A DNA stretch of 64,000 bases from Bacillus sp. SD075 (GCF_017355165.1 NZ_JADILK010000013.1:1-64000); one strand, 5' to 3'; numbered from the stretch's first letter, positions 41,903 to 50,855 are shown. Notes: a model not told the origin generated them from the sequence alone. Made by a program: numbers and translations.

Positions 41903-42572
41903 ACTTATCAACAATATGTTGAAGACGTTCTATACCGTGTTGTCCTGCAATTCTATTTGGTGCCCAAACCAGGTTTTCTTCACCAATTATAAATTCTATT
42001 TCATACCTTTTTAATATTTCTTGACCTTCTTGAACAAGTTCTTTTTGCTTCTGGCCAAGACCTTTTTTAAATAGAATATGATGTGCATGTGGATCTATCA
42101 TAGCAGTAGGTGGGGCACCTATTAGTCCTCTAAGATACTTACCAAAATCAATTTTAATTAATGCTTCATTATATTCTTTAGTAATACCTAAATCAGACAT
42201 CTTTTTACTAATCTCAGACAACTCATCTGCACTAAAAGTATTATTTTAAATAGCATTTTTAAGCTTATTCAACTTAGTGGCATTGACATGACCCGCTTCG
42301 CCTATACCATCAAGGTAATCACTTACAGATTTAACCCTACCACTAACTTCAGACTCCACTCTCGCCATTGAAATTAACTGTTCTTTTAACCCCGCACCAT
42401 TAACCACATTATAAGGTACTCCACCTGCCAACGACAGTTGGTTTTTAGGATTGTATGGCAATAGGTTAGGGATAGAGACTAGAACCCCTGAGCGGCTTTT
42501 GTTGTGTCCACCCCAATCTACGTTACGGCTCCTGCGCCTTTTGTTCCTATTACTGACGTTATGACTGTCCAC
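41883..42572 (-). pseudogene. Broken polymorphic toxin with AHH nuclease module
   Basis: One frame interrupted by a TAA at 42246-42248. Before it: LPYNPKNQLSLAGGVPYNVV, a pre-toxin segment typical of LXG-type toxins, to KLNKLKNAI. After it in the same frame: NNTFSADELSEISKKMSDLG and the AHH nuclease DPHAHHILFKKGLGQ ... LVWAPNRIAGQHG. Further upstream (42480-42560) the next frame reads VITSVIGTKGAGAVT, stop, IGVDTTKAAQGF, so a frameshift and a TAG are also present. The N-terminal LXG part is absent. Confidence 0.75.
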
Positions 42573-42660
42573 AGGGCATAGGATAACCAGTTAGCCTGTG
42601 AATACATGAGAAGTAAATTCTTAGATGTTCTAATGCGTAAGGAGTCGTTATATCGATCAA

Positions 42661-42700
42661 AAAGAAAACCTTGATCGAGTGACGATCACTCAATCAAGGT
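42661..42700 (-). terminator. Terminator of Syd-like immunity gene
   Basis: Minus strand ACCTTGATTGAGTG-ATCGT-CACTCGATCAAGGT, near perfect, followed by TTTCTTTTTG. Confidence 0.85.
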
Positions 42701-42736
42701 TCAATAGCTAATAAGTTTGGTTTCTGGTAATACCAC

Positions 42737-43281
42737 TTAAACTTCCAATTCTACTTTTAAATTATTTATCAATTCAGCAAGTGAATTAGCAAGAAATTCG
42801 TTTTCTTCTGTTTCAAAATTCTCTATCAATATCTGTCCTGTTTTATTGTCAAAGATAATAGCCATATCTTCTGGAGAGACAAATCCTATTTGTATATATC
42901 TAAGTTCTCTCCCATTGTTCTCTTCATATTGTTTCATTACTTCAAAAAATTCTAATATAGATTTACCTGGTTCTATAGGTTCAAGATTAACTAATCTTGA
43001 ACCGTAAAAGCCTTGTAAGTTTAAGAACCAATACGAATTAAAGTATTCTTTCATTGCATGGTGAATATTCATACCCAGTTTTTCTTCAATTTCTGTAAAA
43101 TTATCTAAATCAATTTTTTCAATAGGTTTCCAATATACATATTCTTCTTCATCTGGATTACTTAAATACAATCGAGGATCAATCTCTTCATCCCACGGTA
43201 CTTTAGGATATGTACCATATTTTGTATCCCATACATTTATGAGTTCTTTAAAATAATGTTCTAATGCTTTTTTATGTCCAT
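42737..43281 (-). pseudogene. Syd/SUKH-like immunity protein gene with 5' frameshift
   Basis: The main frame (LYLSNPDEEEYVYWKPIEKI ... YFNSYWFLNLQGFYGSRLVN ... YIQIGFVSPEDMAIIFDNKT) matches SecY-interacting Syd-like proteins used as toxin immunity. The frame continues upstream as KKALEHYFKELINVWDTKYG but lacks a start. An ATG with a GGAGG site at 43281 begins MDIKKH and then stops, because a run of six A should be seven to join the frames. So one missing A in a homopolymer disables it, or this is a sequencing error. Confidence 0.7.
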
Positions 43282-43299
43282 GTTATACCTCCAACAAAA

Positions 43300-43606
43300 T
43301 TACTTAATAAATACTTGAAGACGTTCAGCGTTTTCTTGATCTTTCCCCCATATATCTATTTGTTTCTCTATATTATGGATTCCTCCACTCCCTGGATGCA
43401 ACGGTTGTGGAATAGCCATTGCTTGTCCGCCACCACCAAGATGATGATGCACTAAAGGTTTTCCTTTTAATCCTACAATATCATACTGAGGGAAATGTCT
43501 CCTAAAGACTGCATCATTTACAATAGCCCATCCATTATTAAGATTTTTGATGTTAGCATCGCTAAAATACTCAGGATGTAATTTATATAGTTCATTAAAA
43601 TAATAC
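43300..43606 (-). pseudogene. C-terminal tip of an HNH-type toxin nuclease
   Basis: The minus-strand frame reads YYFNELYKLHPEYFSDANIK ... HFPQYDIVGLKGKPLVHHHL then GGGGQAMAIPQPLHPGSGGI and HNIEKQ, a His-rich HNH/Endo VII-type nuclease end found on polymorphic toxins. Upstream of about 43606 the frame passes into sequence that is coding-like on the opposite strand, so the rest of the toxin is gone. It directly precedes the Syd-like immunity gene, the normal toxin-immunity order. Confidence 0.7.
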
Positions 43607-43879
43607 TTGAAGGAAATGGTCACAGCCCAGAAAAATGATCTGAAAAAAATATTGGCTGGAATTGATGATATCATTCAGTTAGAACCTTTTTCCGATGATC
43701 ATAAAAACCTGGAAGTAAGGAAAAAAGAAACCGCGCAATATCTCAAGGTTAAGAAAGAGGAAGCAGAGAATCGCCGGATCAAGGATTTGAAGGCGCAACT
43801 CGATCATGTAACAGATCCGGATGAGTTCCTCAAAATCGCCAAGCAGATCCGGTTAGGTTACCAGATTTCTTTTATGTAA
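43607..43879 (+). pseudogene. C-terminal fragment of an unidentified helical protein
   Basis: About 90 codons, highly charged and helical: VTAQKNDLKKILAGIDDIIQ, HKNLEVRKKETAQYLKVKKE, LKAQLDHVTDPDEFLKIAKQ. No convincing start or ribosome binding site is present, and it begins exactly where the opposite-strand toxin tip breaks off. Probably the 3' end of a gene cut by a rearrangement. The family is not recognised. Confidence 0.5.
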
Positions 43880-44272
43880 TATTTTTATTTACTGTAAAAT
43901 TATGGACTGGTTATATTTTAGAAGAGTTTCTCCATTTATTCAAGAATTGAAGGGGATTTCACTAAACCATTGTTTTTTCAAAATCCATTTAAACACAGCG
44001 ATACTGACCTCCATGCGAGTTCTTCAGTTGCCTAGGTTAGTAAGTGGCTTTAAGCTTTGGAATATTAAACAAAAAGGGGCAGTCCAGGAGCCACGAAATT
44101 GGCAACTTGGACAGCCCTGCTAACCTAACCTAACAATCAGGATTTCCCCCTTTAAAGCGAGAAAGAAGATACCCGTGAAAGTAACCTCTTTTCAACGGTT
44201 ATCTCCTTAATTCACTTCATATAATCATCTAAATCTATCATTTTAATCTGTTTCAGCCGAACGAATAAACGA
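43880..44272. other. Gene-free stretch closing the accessory island
   Basis: About 390 bp. It contains a hairpin GGGGCAGTCCA...TGGACAGCCC (44076-44117) that with its A-run acts as a minus-strand terminator, and a short TAACC repeat. No gene is supported. Confidence 0.45.
44071..44117 (-). terminator. Terminator of the siderophore ABC operon
   Basis: Minus strand GGGCTGTCCAAG...CTGGACTGCCCC followed by TTTTTG. It is about 155 bp past the stop of the binding-protein gene. Confidence 0.65.
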
Positions 44273-45295
44273 TTATTTAAACAAATCTGGATGCATTTCT
44301 TTCGCTAACATTTCCATTCCTTCTAAAGTACTGTAGCTATAGCTGAACATATAATTGTAATCCACGGCATAAATTTGTTTGTTTTTTATCGCTTTCATGC
44401 TGGATAGCTTTTCATTTGCATAAAGTGCTGCTTTAATCTTATCTGCGCTTACTCCATCAGTGGTGCTCCAATCAGGAATGATCAATACATCGGGATCAGC
44501 CTCAATGAGCCTTTCAACACTAACCTCTCCCTTTTCATCTTTGAAAACATTATTTAGTTTAACCATTAAAAATGAGTCATTAAAGAAGGTTTCGTCATGA
44601 GCTGCGTATACATATACTTCTTTTGGATCACTCATATGTAAATAAGCGAACGTTTTTTCTTCTTTAATACTTGATAATTTAGTAGTAATGGAATCTTGTC
44701 TATCCTTTAATTCTTTAATGAAACCATCTGCCTTGTCTTGTACATTAAACAGATTACCCAGGTTTTCAATATCTTTATAGATGGAGTTATACGTTCCGCC
44801 AGTAACGGATGAATTCAGAACGTACGTTTTAACGCCCATTTCATTAAGCGAATCCACTGTTCCTACTCCCCAATCAGCGTTGTCAAATAGGCCGCCACGA
44901 CCGTAGACTAAATCTGGATTTGTTCCTAAAGCAACCTCTTTTCCAACATACTCGTCGCTCAAAATTTTTAATTTTGCGTATTCTTTTTCCACGGCTTTAT
45001 CTGGTGCACCGAAGTTTGCTCCTACGCCAACAATTTTGTCACCTAATCCTAAGTGTAATAACAGCTCTGCTGCCGGTCTTGTATTAGCCATGACTCGTTC
45101 GGGTGCTTTATCGAAGACTTGATCCTTCTTCTCCCACGTTGTTCCGCCTTCAGCCTTTGTGAAATTTTCAATTGTTAATGGATATTGGCTTTTCGGCTCC
45201 TGCTTCTCTTCTGAATTAGTCTTGGTTGAAGTTCCGCAGGCTGTCAGTGTTAACATGGCCGCCAACCCGACTCCTAGTAATAATCTCTTTTTCAA
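44273..45295 (-). CDS. Iron-siderophore substrate-binding lipoprotein (FecB-like)
   Basis: 340 residues. Signal peptide and lipobox LTLTACGTS make it a lipoprotein. The two-lobed FecB/BtuF fold is visible: VMANTRPAAELLLHLGLGDK, GTNPDLVYGRGGLF in lobe 1, and IEADPDVLIIPDW in lobe 2. It presents a ferric siderophore to the FecCD permease. The frame opens at 45328, but TTG at 45295 has GGAGGAATTCAT directly upstream and gives a proper signal peptide KKRLLLGVGLAAML. Last gene of a three-gene operon with a perfect Fur box. Confidence 0.9.
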   Translation of the reverse strand: MKKRLLLGVGLAAMLTLTACGTSTKTNSEEKQEPKSQYPLTIENFTKAEGGTTWEKKDQVFDKAPERVMANTRPAAELLLHLGLGDKIVGVGANFGAPDKAVEKEYAKLKILSDEYVGKEVALGTNPDLVYGRGGLFDNADWGVGTVDSLNEMGVKTYVLNSSVTGGTYNSIYKDIENLGNLFNVQDKADGFIKELKDRQDSITTKLSSIKEEKTFAYLHMSDPKEVYVYAAHDETFFNDSFLMVKLNNVFKDEKGEVSVERLIEADPDVLIIPDWSTTDGVSADKIKAALYANEKLSSMKAIKNKQIYAVDYNYMFSYSYSTLEGMEMLAKEMHPDLFK

Positions 45296-45311
45296 ATGAA
45301 TTCCTCCTATT

Positions 45312-46073
45312 TTATACGCCATACGCAAAACCTAATCCATTCGTAACTGGGTTGATATACGTTTGGCACTTGATTTTATATAATGCTTCGACTGTGTCGG
45401 GTGTCAGTACCTTATCAGGTGTACCATGTGCATATACTTCACCATCTTTAATTGCATAAAGATAGTCACAATAATGAGCAGCCATTTCTAGATCATGAAG
45501 GGCTGCAAGTACCCCGATATGTAAATCCTTTACACATGATAAAATTTCAATCTGATAGCGAATATCCAAGTGATTCGTCGGTTCATCCAATATCATGAAT
45601 TTTGGCTGCTGGGCAATCGTCCTGGCTAAAATGACCCTTTGCTTCTCTCCCCCGGAAAGGGATAAAAAACTCCGCTCCTTGTAATCAAGCAGATTGGTTC
45701 GTGTCAGCGATTCTTCAACAATCATGAAATCTTCTTGTTTATCGGACTCCAGCATTTTCTTATGCGGGGTTCTGCCTAGCATGACCATTTGGTGCACCGT
45801 CAGATCAAAATTCACTTCATTGAATTGGCCCACGACACCTAGTTGCTGTGAAACTTTCTTTTCAGAGGTCTTCAGAACATCCATATCATCTAATAAAACA
45901 GTACCTTTATAAGGGGATAGGCTTTTATAAATACTTTTTAATAGCGTCGATTTCCCACAGCCATTTGGACCGATTAAGCCAACAAATTGTTGATTCTTCA
46001 CTAGAATTGAAATGTCTTTCACGATTTCTTTCTTGCCGATTTTTATTCCCATATCTTTCGCGATTAATTGCAT
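45312..46073 (-). CDS. Siderophore ABC transporter ATPase (FecE/FepC-like)
   Basis: 253 residues. Walker A GPNGCGKST (35-43), signature LSGGEKQR, Walker B FMILDEPTNHLD and an H-loop in LHDLEMAAHYCD mark a FecE/FhuC-type ATPase. A Phe-rich VVGQFNEVNFDLTV Q-loop is present. It energises the permease encoded 3 bp upstream and ends 16 bp before the binding-protein gene. Gene order is permease, ATPase, binding protein. Confidence 0.93.
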   Translation of the reverse strand: MQLIAKDMGIKIGKKEIVKDISILVKNQQFVGLIGPNGCGKSTLLKSIYKSLSPYKGTVLLDDMDVLKTSEKKVSQQLGVVGQFNEVNFDLTVHQMVMLGRTPHKKMLESDKQEDFMIVEESLTRTNLLDYKERSFLSLSGGEKQRVILARTIAQQPKFMILDEPTNHLDIRYQIEILSCVKDLHIGVLAALHDLEMAAHYCDYLYAIKDGEVYAHGTPDKVLTPDTVEALYKIKCQTYINPVTNGLGFAYGV

Positions 46074-46076
46074 TTT

Positions 46077-47144
46077 TCACCCTCCGAAATTGTAGCCTTT
46101 TTTCACAATCATGTAGATGAATAATGGCGAACCAATAACAGATGTAATGATTCCAATGGGCAATTCAACATTTGTAATCAACGTTCTTGACAAGATGTCC
46201 GCCCAAATTAAAAACAGTCCGCCTAACAGAATTGTTCCTAACGTTAACCGTTTATGGTCCGCGCCAAATATCCCCCGAGTTATATGAGGGATGATCAACC
46301 CTACAAAACCAATCATTCCTGCATATGCCACCATCGTTCCCGTGATAAGGGCTGTAACGATCATATAAAATTTACGATAGGCGCTTAAATTAATTCCTAG
46401 CGTGATCGCGGATTCATCGCCTAAAAGCATCGTATTCAGCACTCGATGCTGGAAAAGGAACAACGCACAGCCAAGCAAAACGATGATCGCCAGAATAGGT
46501 GTTTTTCCCCAGCTTGATGATGCCAGGCTTCCCATGGACCAAAAAGTGACGGTTTTAATTCCTTCCGCATTATTGGCAAAATAAATGATAAGGCTTGAAA
46601 AGGAACTGCATAATGCACCAATAACCACTCCTGATAGTACGAGTTTCACTGATGTTGCTTTACCACCGATGCTGGATAAAACAAGTACGGCTATCGACGT
46701 CAGCATAGCACCTGTAAAAGCTCCAAATGCTACTCCAAATTGGGATAAAAATGCGCCACTTCCAAGTCCGACTAGAATCGCAAAGGTTGCCCCTAGGGAA
46801 GCTCCCGATGAAATCCCAAGAATATATGGATCAGCAAGTGGATTTTGCACAACTGCCTGCATGACCGCTCCACACAACGAAAGTCCCATACCAATCAACA
46901 GAGCAAAAATAACGCGAGGCATCCTAACTTGTAAAATGATATTTAAATAGGATTCATTTTCAACATTCAGTGAACCCAATCTGCCATTCGTCAATGTATG
47001 AACCATGATCTCCATCGATTGCTTGAATGGGATATGGACTTGCCCTATCGATACCGAGTAGACGGCAGACACCATAATCAAACCTATTAATAATAAAATA
47101 ATCATATAATAGTAATTGCTTTTACTAACTCCGTTTGTAGTCAT
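46077..47144 (-). CDS. FecCD-family iron-siderophore permease
   Basis: A 355-residue permease with about ten helices. Family marks: ILQVRMPRVIFALLIGMGLS, CGAVMQAVVQNPLADPYILG, SSGASLGATFAI, and MIGFVGLIIPHITRGIFGADHKR (the ATPase contact loop). A single FecCD protein would work as homodimer. First gene of the operon, about 50 bp after the Fur box. Confidence 0.93.
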   Translation of the reverse strand: MTTNGVSKSNYYYMIILLLIGLIMVSAVYSVSIGQVHIPFKQSMEIMVHTLTNGRLGSLNVENESYLNIILQVRMPRVIFALLIGMGLSLCGAVMQAVVQNPLADPYILGISSGASLGATFAILVGLGSGAFLSQFGVAFGAFTGAMLTSIAVLVLSSIGGKATSVKLVLSGVVIGALCSSFSSLIIYFANNAEGIKTVTFWSMGSLASSSWGKTPILAIIVLLGCALFLFQHRVLNTMLLGDESAITLGINLSAYRKFYMIVTALITGTMVAYAGMIGFVGLIIPHITRGIFGADHKRLTLGTILLGGLFLIWADILSRTLITNVELPIGIITSVIGSPLFIYMIVKKGYNFGG

Positions 47145-47195
47145 TCCCTACTACATTCACCTCCTGTATGATGAATAAATTGGACTAGATATATT

Positions 47196-47210
47196 TGATA
47201 ATGATTATCA
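47196..47210 (-). promoter_or_regulatory. Fur box of siderophore ABC operon
   Basis: TGATAATGATTATCA, a perfect 7-1-7 Fur palindrome, 51 bp upstream of the permease ATG. Confidence 0.9.
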
Positions 47211-47308
47211 TTCTCGAAAATCATCATAATATGTAAACTGAAATAATACAATATATTTTTTTTATAAAACCTATTATTTTTTTCTTTGACTGATAGCTTT
47301 TGACACGA

Positions 47309-47341
47309 AAAAAAGGGCTATTCCCATTGGAATAGCCCTTT
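47309..47341 (-). terminator. Terminator of metNIQ-type operon
   Basis: Minus strand AAGGGCTATTCC-AATG-GGAATAGCCCTT followed by TTTTTTTCG. Confidence 0.92.
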
Positions 47342-47354
47342 CTTTGTATCAAAA

Positions 47355-48182
47355 TTAAAAGGCTGGTATGGCCGTTTCACTATATTTCTCTTCTAAAAAT
47401 TTGCGTACCTCTGGGCTTGTCATAGCCTTGGCCAACTTTTGAACGGGCTCAGAATCCACATTATCCTTGCGTGCTACTAATGTAATCGCAAAGTCATTTT
47501 CAACACCTTCTGTGAGAAGGGCGTCATTTTTTGGTGTCAAACCGAGCGGTGCAGCGTAAGCAGGTGTGATCACTATCGCATCTGCTTCATCATACGTTCT
47601 CGCTAACATTAATAAATCCACTTCTTTAAATTTATAGTTTTTAGGGTTTTCCGTAATATCAGCCATCGTATAATATGGGCCCTTTTTTTCCTTCAACGTG
47701 ATCACTTTATGCTGTGCCAGCAATGATAATGACCGATCAATGTTCGACACGTCATTTGCAATCGCAATGACGGCGCCCTCGGGTAATTTATCGATGGAGT
47801 CGTATTCCTTGGAATATACACCATAATTGGCAAAATAAATCGGTTTCACTGGTACAAGCTCGGTATTTTTGTTTCGATTGAATTCCTCCATATACGGAAC
47901 GTGTTGGAAGAAATTTACATCTACTTCTTTTGCCGCTAGTGCCGTATTCGGCTGCACATTATCACTCAATACGACCATTTCCAGGTTAATGCCTTCCTCT
48001 GCCAGCTTTGGTTTGACAAGCTCAAGGATTTCCGTCATTGGGGGAATGAGCGAGGCCACTTTCAATGTTACCTCTTTCTTCTCCTTATTTTGCGCGTTTT
48101 CTTTCTCTTTTCCTTCATTCGCCTTACCGCATCCTACTAAAAGCAACATCATTGCTGCCATGAGAAAGAGTATTTTTTTCAT
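47355..48182 (-). CDS. metQ: MetQ/NlpA-type methionine-binding lipoprotein
   Basis: 275 residues. Lipobox MLLLVGCGK, then the NlpA fold: VTLKVASLIPPMTEILELVK, NVQPNTALAAKEVDVNFFQH, VPYMEEFN, AIANDVSNIDRSLSLL. These proteins bind methionine or a similar amino acid and hand it to MetNI. The usual H-x-P(Y)-x-x after FFQH is present (FFQHVPYMEEF). GGAGGGAACC before the ATG at 48182 decides the start over one at 48197. No S-box leader is seen, so regulation differs from classic methionine genes. Confidence 0.85.
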   Translation of the reverse strand: MKKILFLMAAMMLLLVGCGKANEGKEKENAQNKEKKEVTLKVASLIPPMTEILELVKPKLAEEGINLEMVVLSDNVQPNTALAAKEVDVNFFQHVPYMEEFNRNKNTELVPVKPIYFANYGVYSKEYDSIDKLPEGAVIAIANDVSNIDRSLSLLAQHKVITLKEKKGPYYTMADITENPKNYKFKEVDLLMLARTYDEADAIVITPAYAAPLGLTPKNDALLTEGVENDFAITLVARKDNVDSEPVQKLAKAMTSPEVRKFLEEKYSETAIPAF

Positions 48183-48200
48183 GATGGTTCCCTCCATTAT

Positions 48201-48863
48201 TTATCTTTTATCAATCATTCTGGCTACAGCTGTTCCAATAAATTGGATAAGCTGTACTAGAATAATCATGATGATAATCATATAAATCATTAGCTCTGTT
48301 TTAAACTGCTGATAGCCATACCTGATGGCAAAATCGCCGATACCTCCGCCTCCGACCACTCCCATGATCGTTGAGTAGGAAATAAAGCTGATAATCGATG
48401 TCGTTAGTCCGAGGACAAGCCCTGAACGAGCCTCCACGTATAGAAATTTAACTATGACATCCTTTACGGAAGCCCCCATGGAAACGGCTGCCTCGATCAC
48501 ACCCTTTGACACGTCCAATAAAGATTGCTCGACCAATCGCGAATAATGGGCAATGGCAATGATCGCTAATGGAACGCAAGCAGATGCTGTACCAATGGCT
48601 GTGCCGATTATGAGTCTTGTAAACGGGATTAAAAAAACAACCAATAACAAAAATGGAAAAGAACGAATGATATTGACCAATAAATTTAAAATCGAGAAAG
48701 CCCACGGATTATCAAGCAATTGGCCCTTCCTACTAAGAAATAGCAAGGTCCCGACAGGCAATCCAATCAAAATCGCAGCTAAAATGGACACACCAACCAT
48801 GGTAATGGTTTCGCCAATTGATTGCCAAATTTCTGCCTCATATTGTGCTAAAATCTCAGGCAT
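48201..48863 (-). CDS. metI: MetI-type ABC transporter permease
   Basis: 220 residues, five helices. MetI marks: WQSIGETITMVGVSILAAIL, GTASACVPLAIIAIAHYSRL, VEQSLLDVSKGVIEAAVSMG, ASVKDVIVKFLYVEARSGL (EAA loop), SYSTIMGVVGGGGIGDFAIRYGYQQF. It overlaps the ATPase gene by 8 bp and precedes the lipoprotein gene by 18 bp. Transports methionine or a related amino acid with MetN and MetQ. Confidence 0.9.
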   Translation of the reverse strand: MPEILAQYEAEIWQSIGETITMVGVSILAAILIGLPVGTLLFLSRKGQLLDNPWAFSILNLLVNIIRSFPFLLLVVFLIPFTRLIIGTAIGTASACVPLAIIAIAHYSRLVEQSLLDVSKGVIEAAVSMGASVKDVIVKFLYVEARSGLVLGLTTSIISFISYSTIMGVVGGGGIGDFAIRYGYQQFKTELMIYMIIIMIILVQLIQFIGTAVARMIDKR

Positions 48864-49605
48864 GACCTAGCCCACCATTCTCTGCTAATTGTTCGATAAA
48901 GTATTCTGGACGATTATCCCTTTTTTGGATCCCGGTTGGATCGATTAAGACAGTGTCATAAATCTCTCCATCTGCCATGATCGTTACACGATTGCATATA
49001 CTTTTAATGACATCCAGCTCATGACTGACAATAACAATCGTCACACCAAAGCGTTTGTTTATATTCCCCAGCACGTCTAATATTTCAGCCGTTGTATTTG
49101 GATCAAGGGAAGAGGTCGGTTCATCACATAATAACACTTGCGGGTTATTTGCCAATGCCCTTGCAATGGCAACACGTTGCTTTTGTCCCCCACTTAATTG
49201 TGCAGGATATTTCTCCATCTCCTTCTCCAATCCGACAAATTGGAGACACTCCACAACACGGTTCCGACGTTCTTTCTTTGGGTAATTTGCCAGTTCTAAA
49301 GAGGCTGCCACATTGTCATGAACCGTTTTATTTGCCACAAGATTAAAATGCTGAAAGATCATGCCAATCGACTTCCGTGCCCCTCGAAGTGCTTTATTGT
49401 TCAATGCTGTCAACCTTTGGCCGTTTACCTCCACTTCGCCCGCATCCGGGGTCTCCAACAAATTGATTAGCCGCAGCAACGTTGATTTCCCTGCTCCACT
49501 TGCTCCGATTATTCCATGAATTTCACCTTTAGGTATTGTTAAAGTAACAGACTTAATTGCCTGAAACTGTGAAAATTTTTTACTCACTTGATGCAGGTTA
49601 ATCAT
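48856..49605 (-). CDS. metN: MetN-type ABC transporter ATPase
   Basis: 249 residues. Walker A GASGAGKST (34-42), Q-loop FQHFNL, signature LSGGQKQR, Walker B VLLCDEPTSSLD, H-loop VSHELDVIKSICNRV, typical of MetN. It is about 90 residues shorter than full MetN (about 340): the C-terminal ligand-sensing domain (C2) is missing, so methionine feedback inhibition is not expected. First gene of the operon. Leader of over 300 bp to the next gene shows no SAM riboswitch. Confidence 0.9.
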   Translation of the reverse strand: MINLHQVSKKFSQFQAIKSVTLTIPKGEIHGIIGASGAGKSTLLRLINLLETPDAGEVEVNGQRLTALNNKALRGARKSIGMIFQHFNLVANKTVHDNVAASLELANYPKKERRNRVVECLQFVGLEKEMEKYPAQLSGGQKQRVAIARALANNPQVLLCDEPTSSLDPNTTAEILDVLGNINKRFGVTIVIVSHELDVIKSICNRVTIMADGEIYDTVLIDPTGIQKRDNRPEYFIEQLAENGGLGHA

Positions 49606-49909
49606 AAAATCCCACTTTCTATTTGTTGAAAGATAAGCATATCGCTACTCATTATAATTTCATCAAAGATACGCAACTGAGAAACCATTTTATCAACTAA
49701 TGAGGACCTAATGCAAAGACACAAATTAACATTAAAGATTTCCAACCCGATTAATCCCCTCTTTCTATTGGCTTTTTATATACCATTCTTAGATATGAGT
49801 GATCATTTCATTATTATCATCCTTTATGACTTGATTTTTTTGATTTACACTCTATTAATTAATCGAATTATTCCTTTTAAAATAATAGAGAGTGTATTAT
49901 AATTATAAA
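49606..49909. promoter_or_regulatory. Divergent promoter region of metN and esterase genes
   Basis: About 300 AT-rich bp. A TATAAT box at about 49897 would serve the esterase gene. A 63-codon plus-strand frame (49711-49902) is hydrophobic but has a badly spaced site, so it is not called. No SAM riboswitch or T-box was found. Confidence 0.45.
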
Positions 49910-49924
49910 TGATAATGGTTATCA
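49910..49924 (+). promoter_or_regulatory. Fur box of esterase gene
   Basis: TGATAATGGTTATCA, one mismatch to the Fur palindrome, extended on the right by TTATCA. It lies just after a TATAAT and 63 bp before the esterase ATG. Confidence 0.82.
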
Positions 49925-49986
49925 TTATCATTTATTTTGTTTCTGATCTTCAACATACGAATATTCTAAAGGATGTGGGAAAATAC

Positions 49987-50781
49987 ATGATTCAATACCT
50001 TGAAGAGAAAATTGCCAACTATGAGGTATGTGTCATCTTACCCTCAAGTTACGATCAATCCAAGAAATACCGAACGATCTATCTGCATGATGGTGGAGAA
50101 ACGGCCATGCAAGCTGCAAACTATATCGATCATTTAATTCTTTCAGGTCAAATTGAACCACTTATCGTTATTGGAATTGAACCGATTGATCGCAACAATG
50201 ACTATACGCCGTGGGAAGCACCATCGCTTGCACCTCATGCTTCTTTCTTTGAAGGACAAGCGCAGGTTTATTTACATACTGTTGTAACCAAAATAAAGCC
50301 CTATATAGATGCCCATTATGCTACGAATCCTGAGCCGTCACATACAGCTATTTCCGGATGCTCCTTAGGAGGACTTGTTTCGATTTTCGCCTCCTATTAT
50401 TATCCTGAGGTATTCCATCAATATATCTCATTATCTGCTTCCTTTTGGTACGAGGATGTTCTCCGCTATCTTCAAGGGGAAAAGATTGAACGGCAAGGGA
50501 ATATCCATATCAAACCGACTGTGAATCGTCAAGATCATCAGCTCTATTTATATGTCGGGGAATTAGAGGGAATTTATAAAGAAACGATTCAACAGCATAT
50601 GGTTGACTACACGAAGAAGGCCCATCTTGAATTTACCAAGGAAGGATATTTGGAATCCAATCTATTATTTGAGTTAGATCCTGAAGGCACTCATGATGAC
50701 CTTTTCTTTTCTAACTACTTCATTCAGGCACTTCGTTGGTTATTTGGCATGGAAAATAAAAACGAAACGATGGATCGTTAA
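49987..50781 (+). CDS. Siderophore trilactone esterase-like alpha/beta hydrolase
   Basis: 264 residues of the esterase D/IroE/BesA type. Nucleophile elbow GCSLGG with Ser126, LHDGG oxyanion region at 33-37, and terminal His236 in EGTHDD. These hydrolases cut ester bonds in ferric catecholate siderophores in the cytoplasm and so free the iron. The Fur box upstream supports this. The open frame begins at 49909 inside the Fur box, but the ATG at 49987 with AAAGGATG is the credible start. Confidence 0.88.
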   Translation: MIQYLEEKIANYEVCVILPSSYDQSKKYRTIYLHDGGETAMQAANYIDHLILSGQIEPLIVIGIEPIDRNNDYTPWEAPSLAPHASFFEGQAQVYLHTVVTKIKPYIDAHYATNPEPSHTAISGCSLGGLVSIFASYYYPEVFHQYISLSASFWYEDVLRYLQGEKIERQGNIHIKPTVNRQDHQLYLYVGELEGIYKETIQQHMVDYTKKAHLEFTKEGYLESNLLFELDPEGTHDDLFFSNYFIQALRWLFGMENKNETMDR

Positions 50782-50806
50782 TTAGCCTTAATCGATTCAT
50801 CACAAT

Positions 50807-50855
50807 AGCCCCACCAAGAATGGTGATTTCCCTCAAGTCTTGGGGGCTGCTTTTC
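50807..50855 (+). terminator. Terminator of esterase gene
   Basis: AGCCCCACCAAGA...TCTTGGGGGCT followed by GCTTTTC. Confidence 0.7.

Noticed and set aside
43902-44123. 73-codon plus-strand frame after the toxin remnants
   Set aside because: It covers a terminator hairpin and has no recognisable content or ribosome binding site.
49711-49902. Hydrophobic 63-codon plus-strand frame upstream of the esterase gene
   Set aside because: AT-rich promoter region, site too close to the ATG (AGGACCTAATG), no family; AT-richness alone can give such a frame.
49606-49909. Possible SAM riboswitch upstream of metN
   Set aside because: None of the conserved S-box blocks is present; the leader is plain AT-rich sequence.
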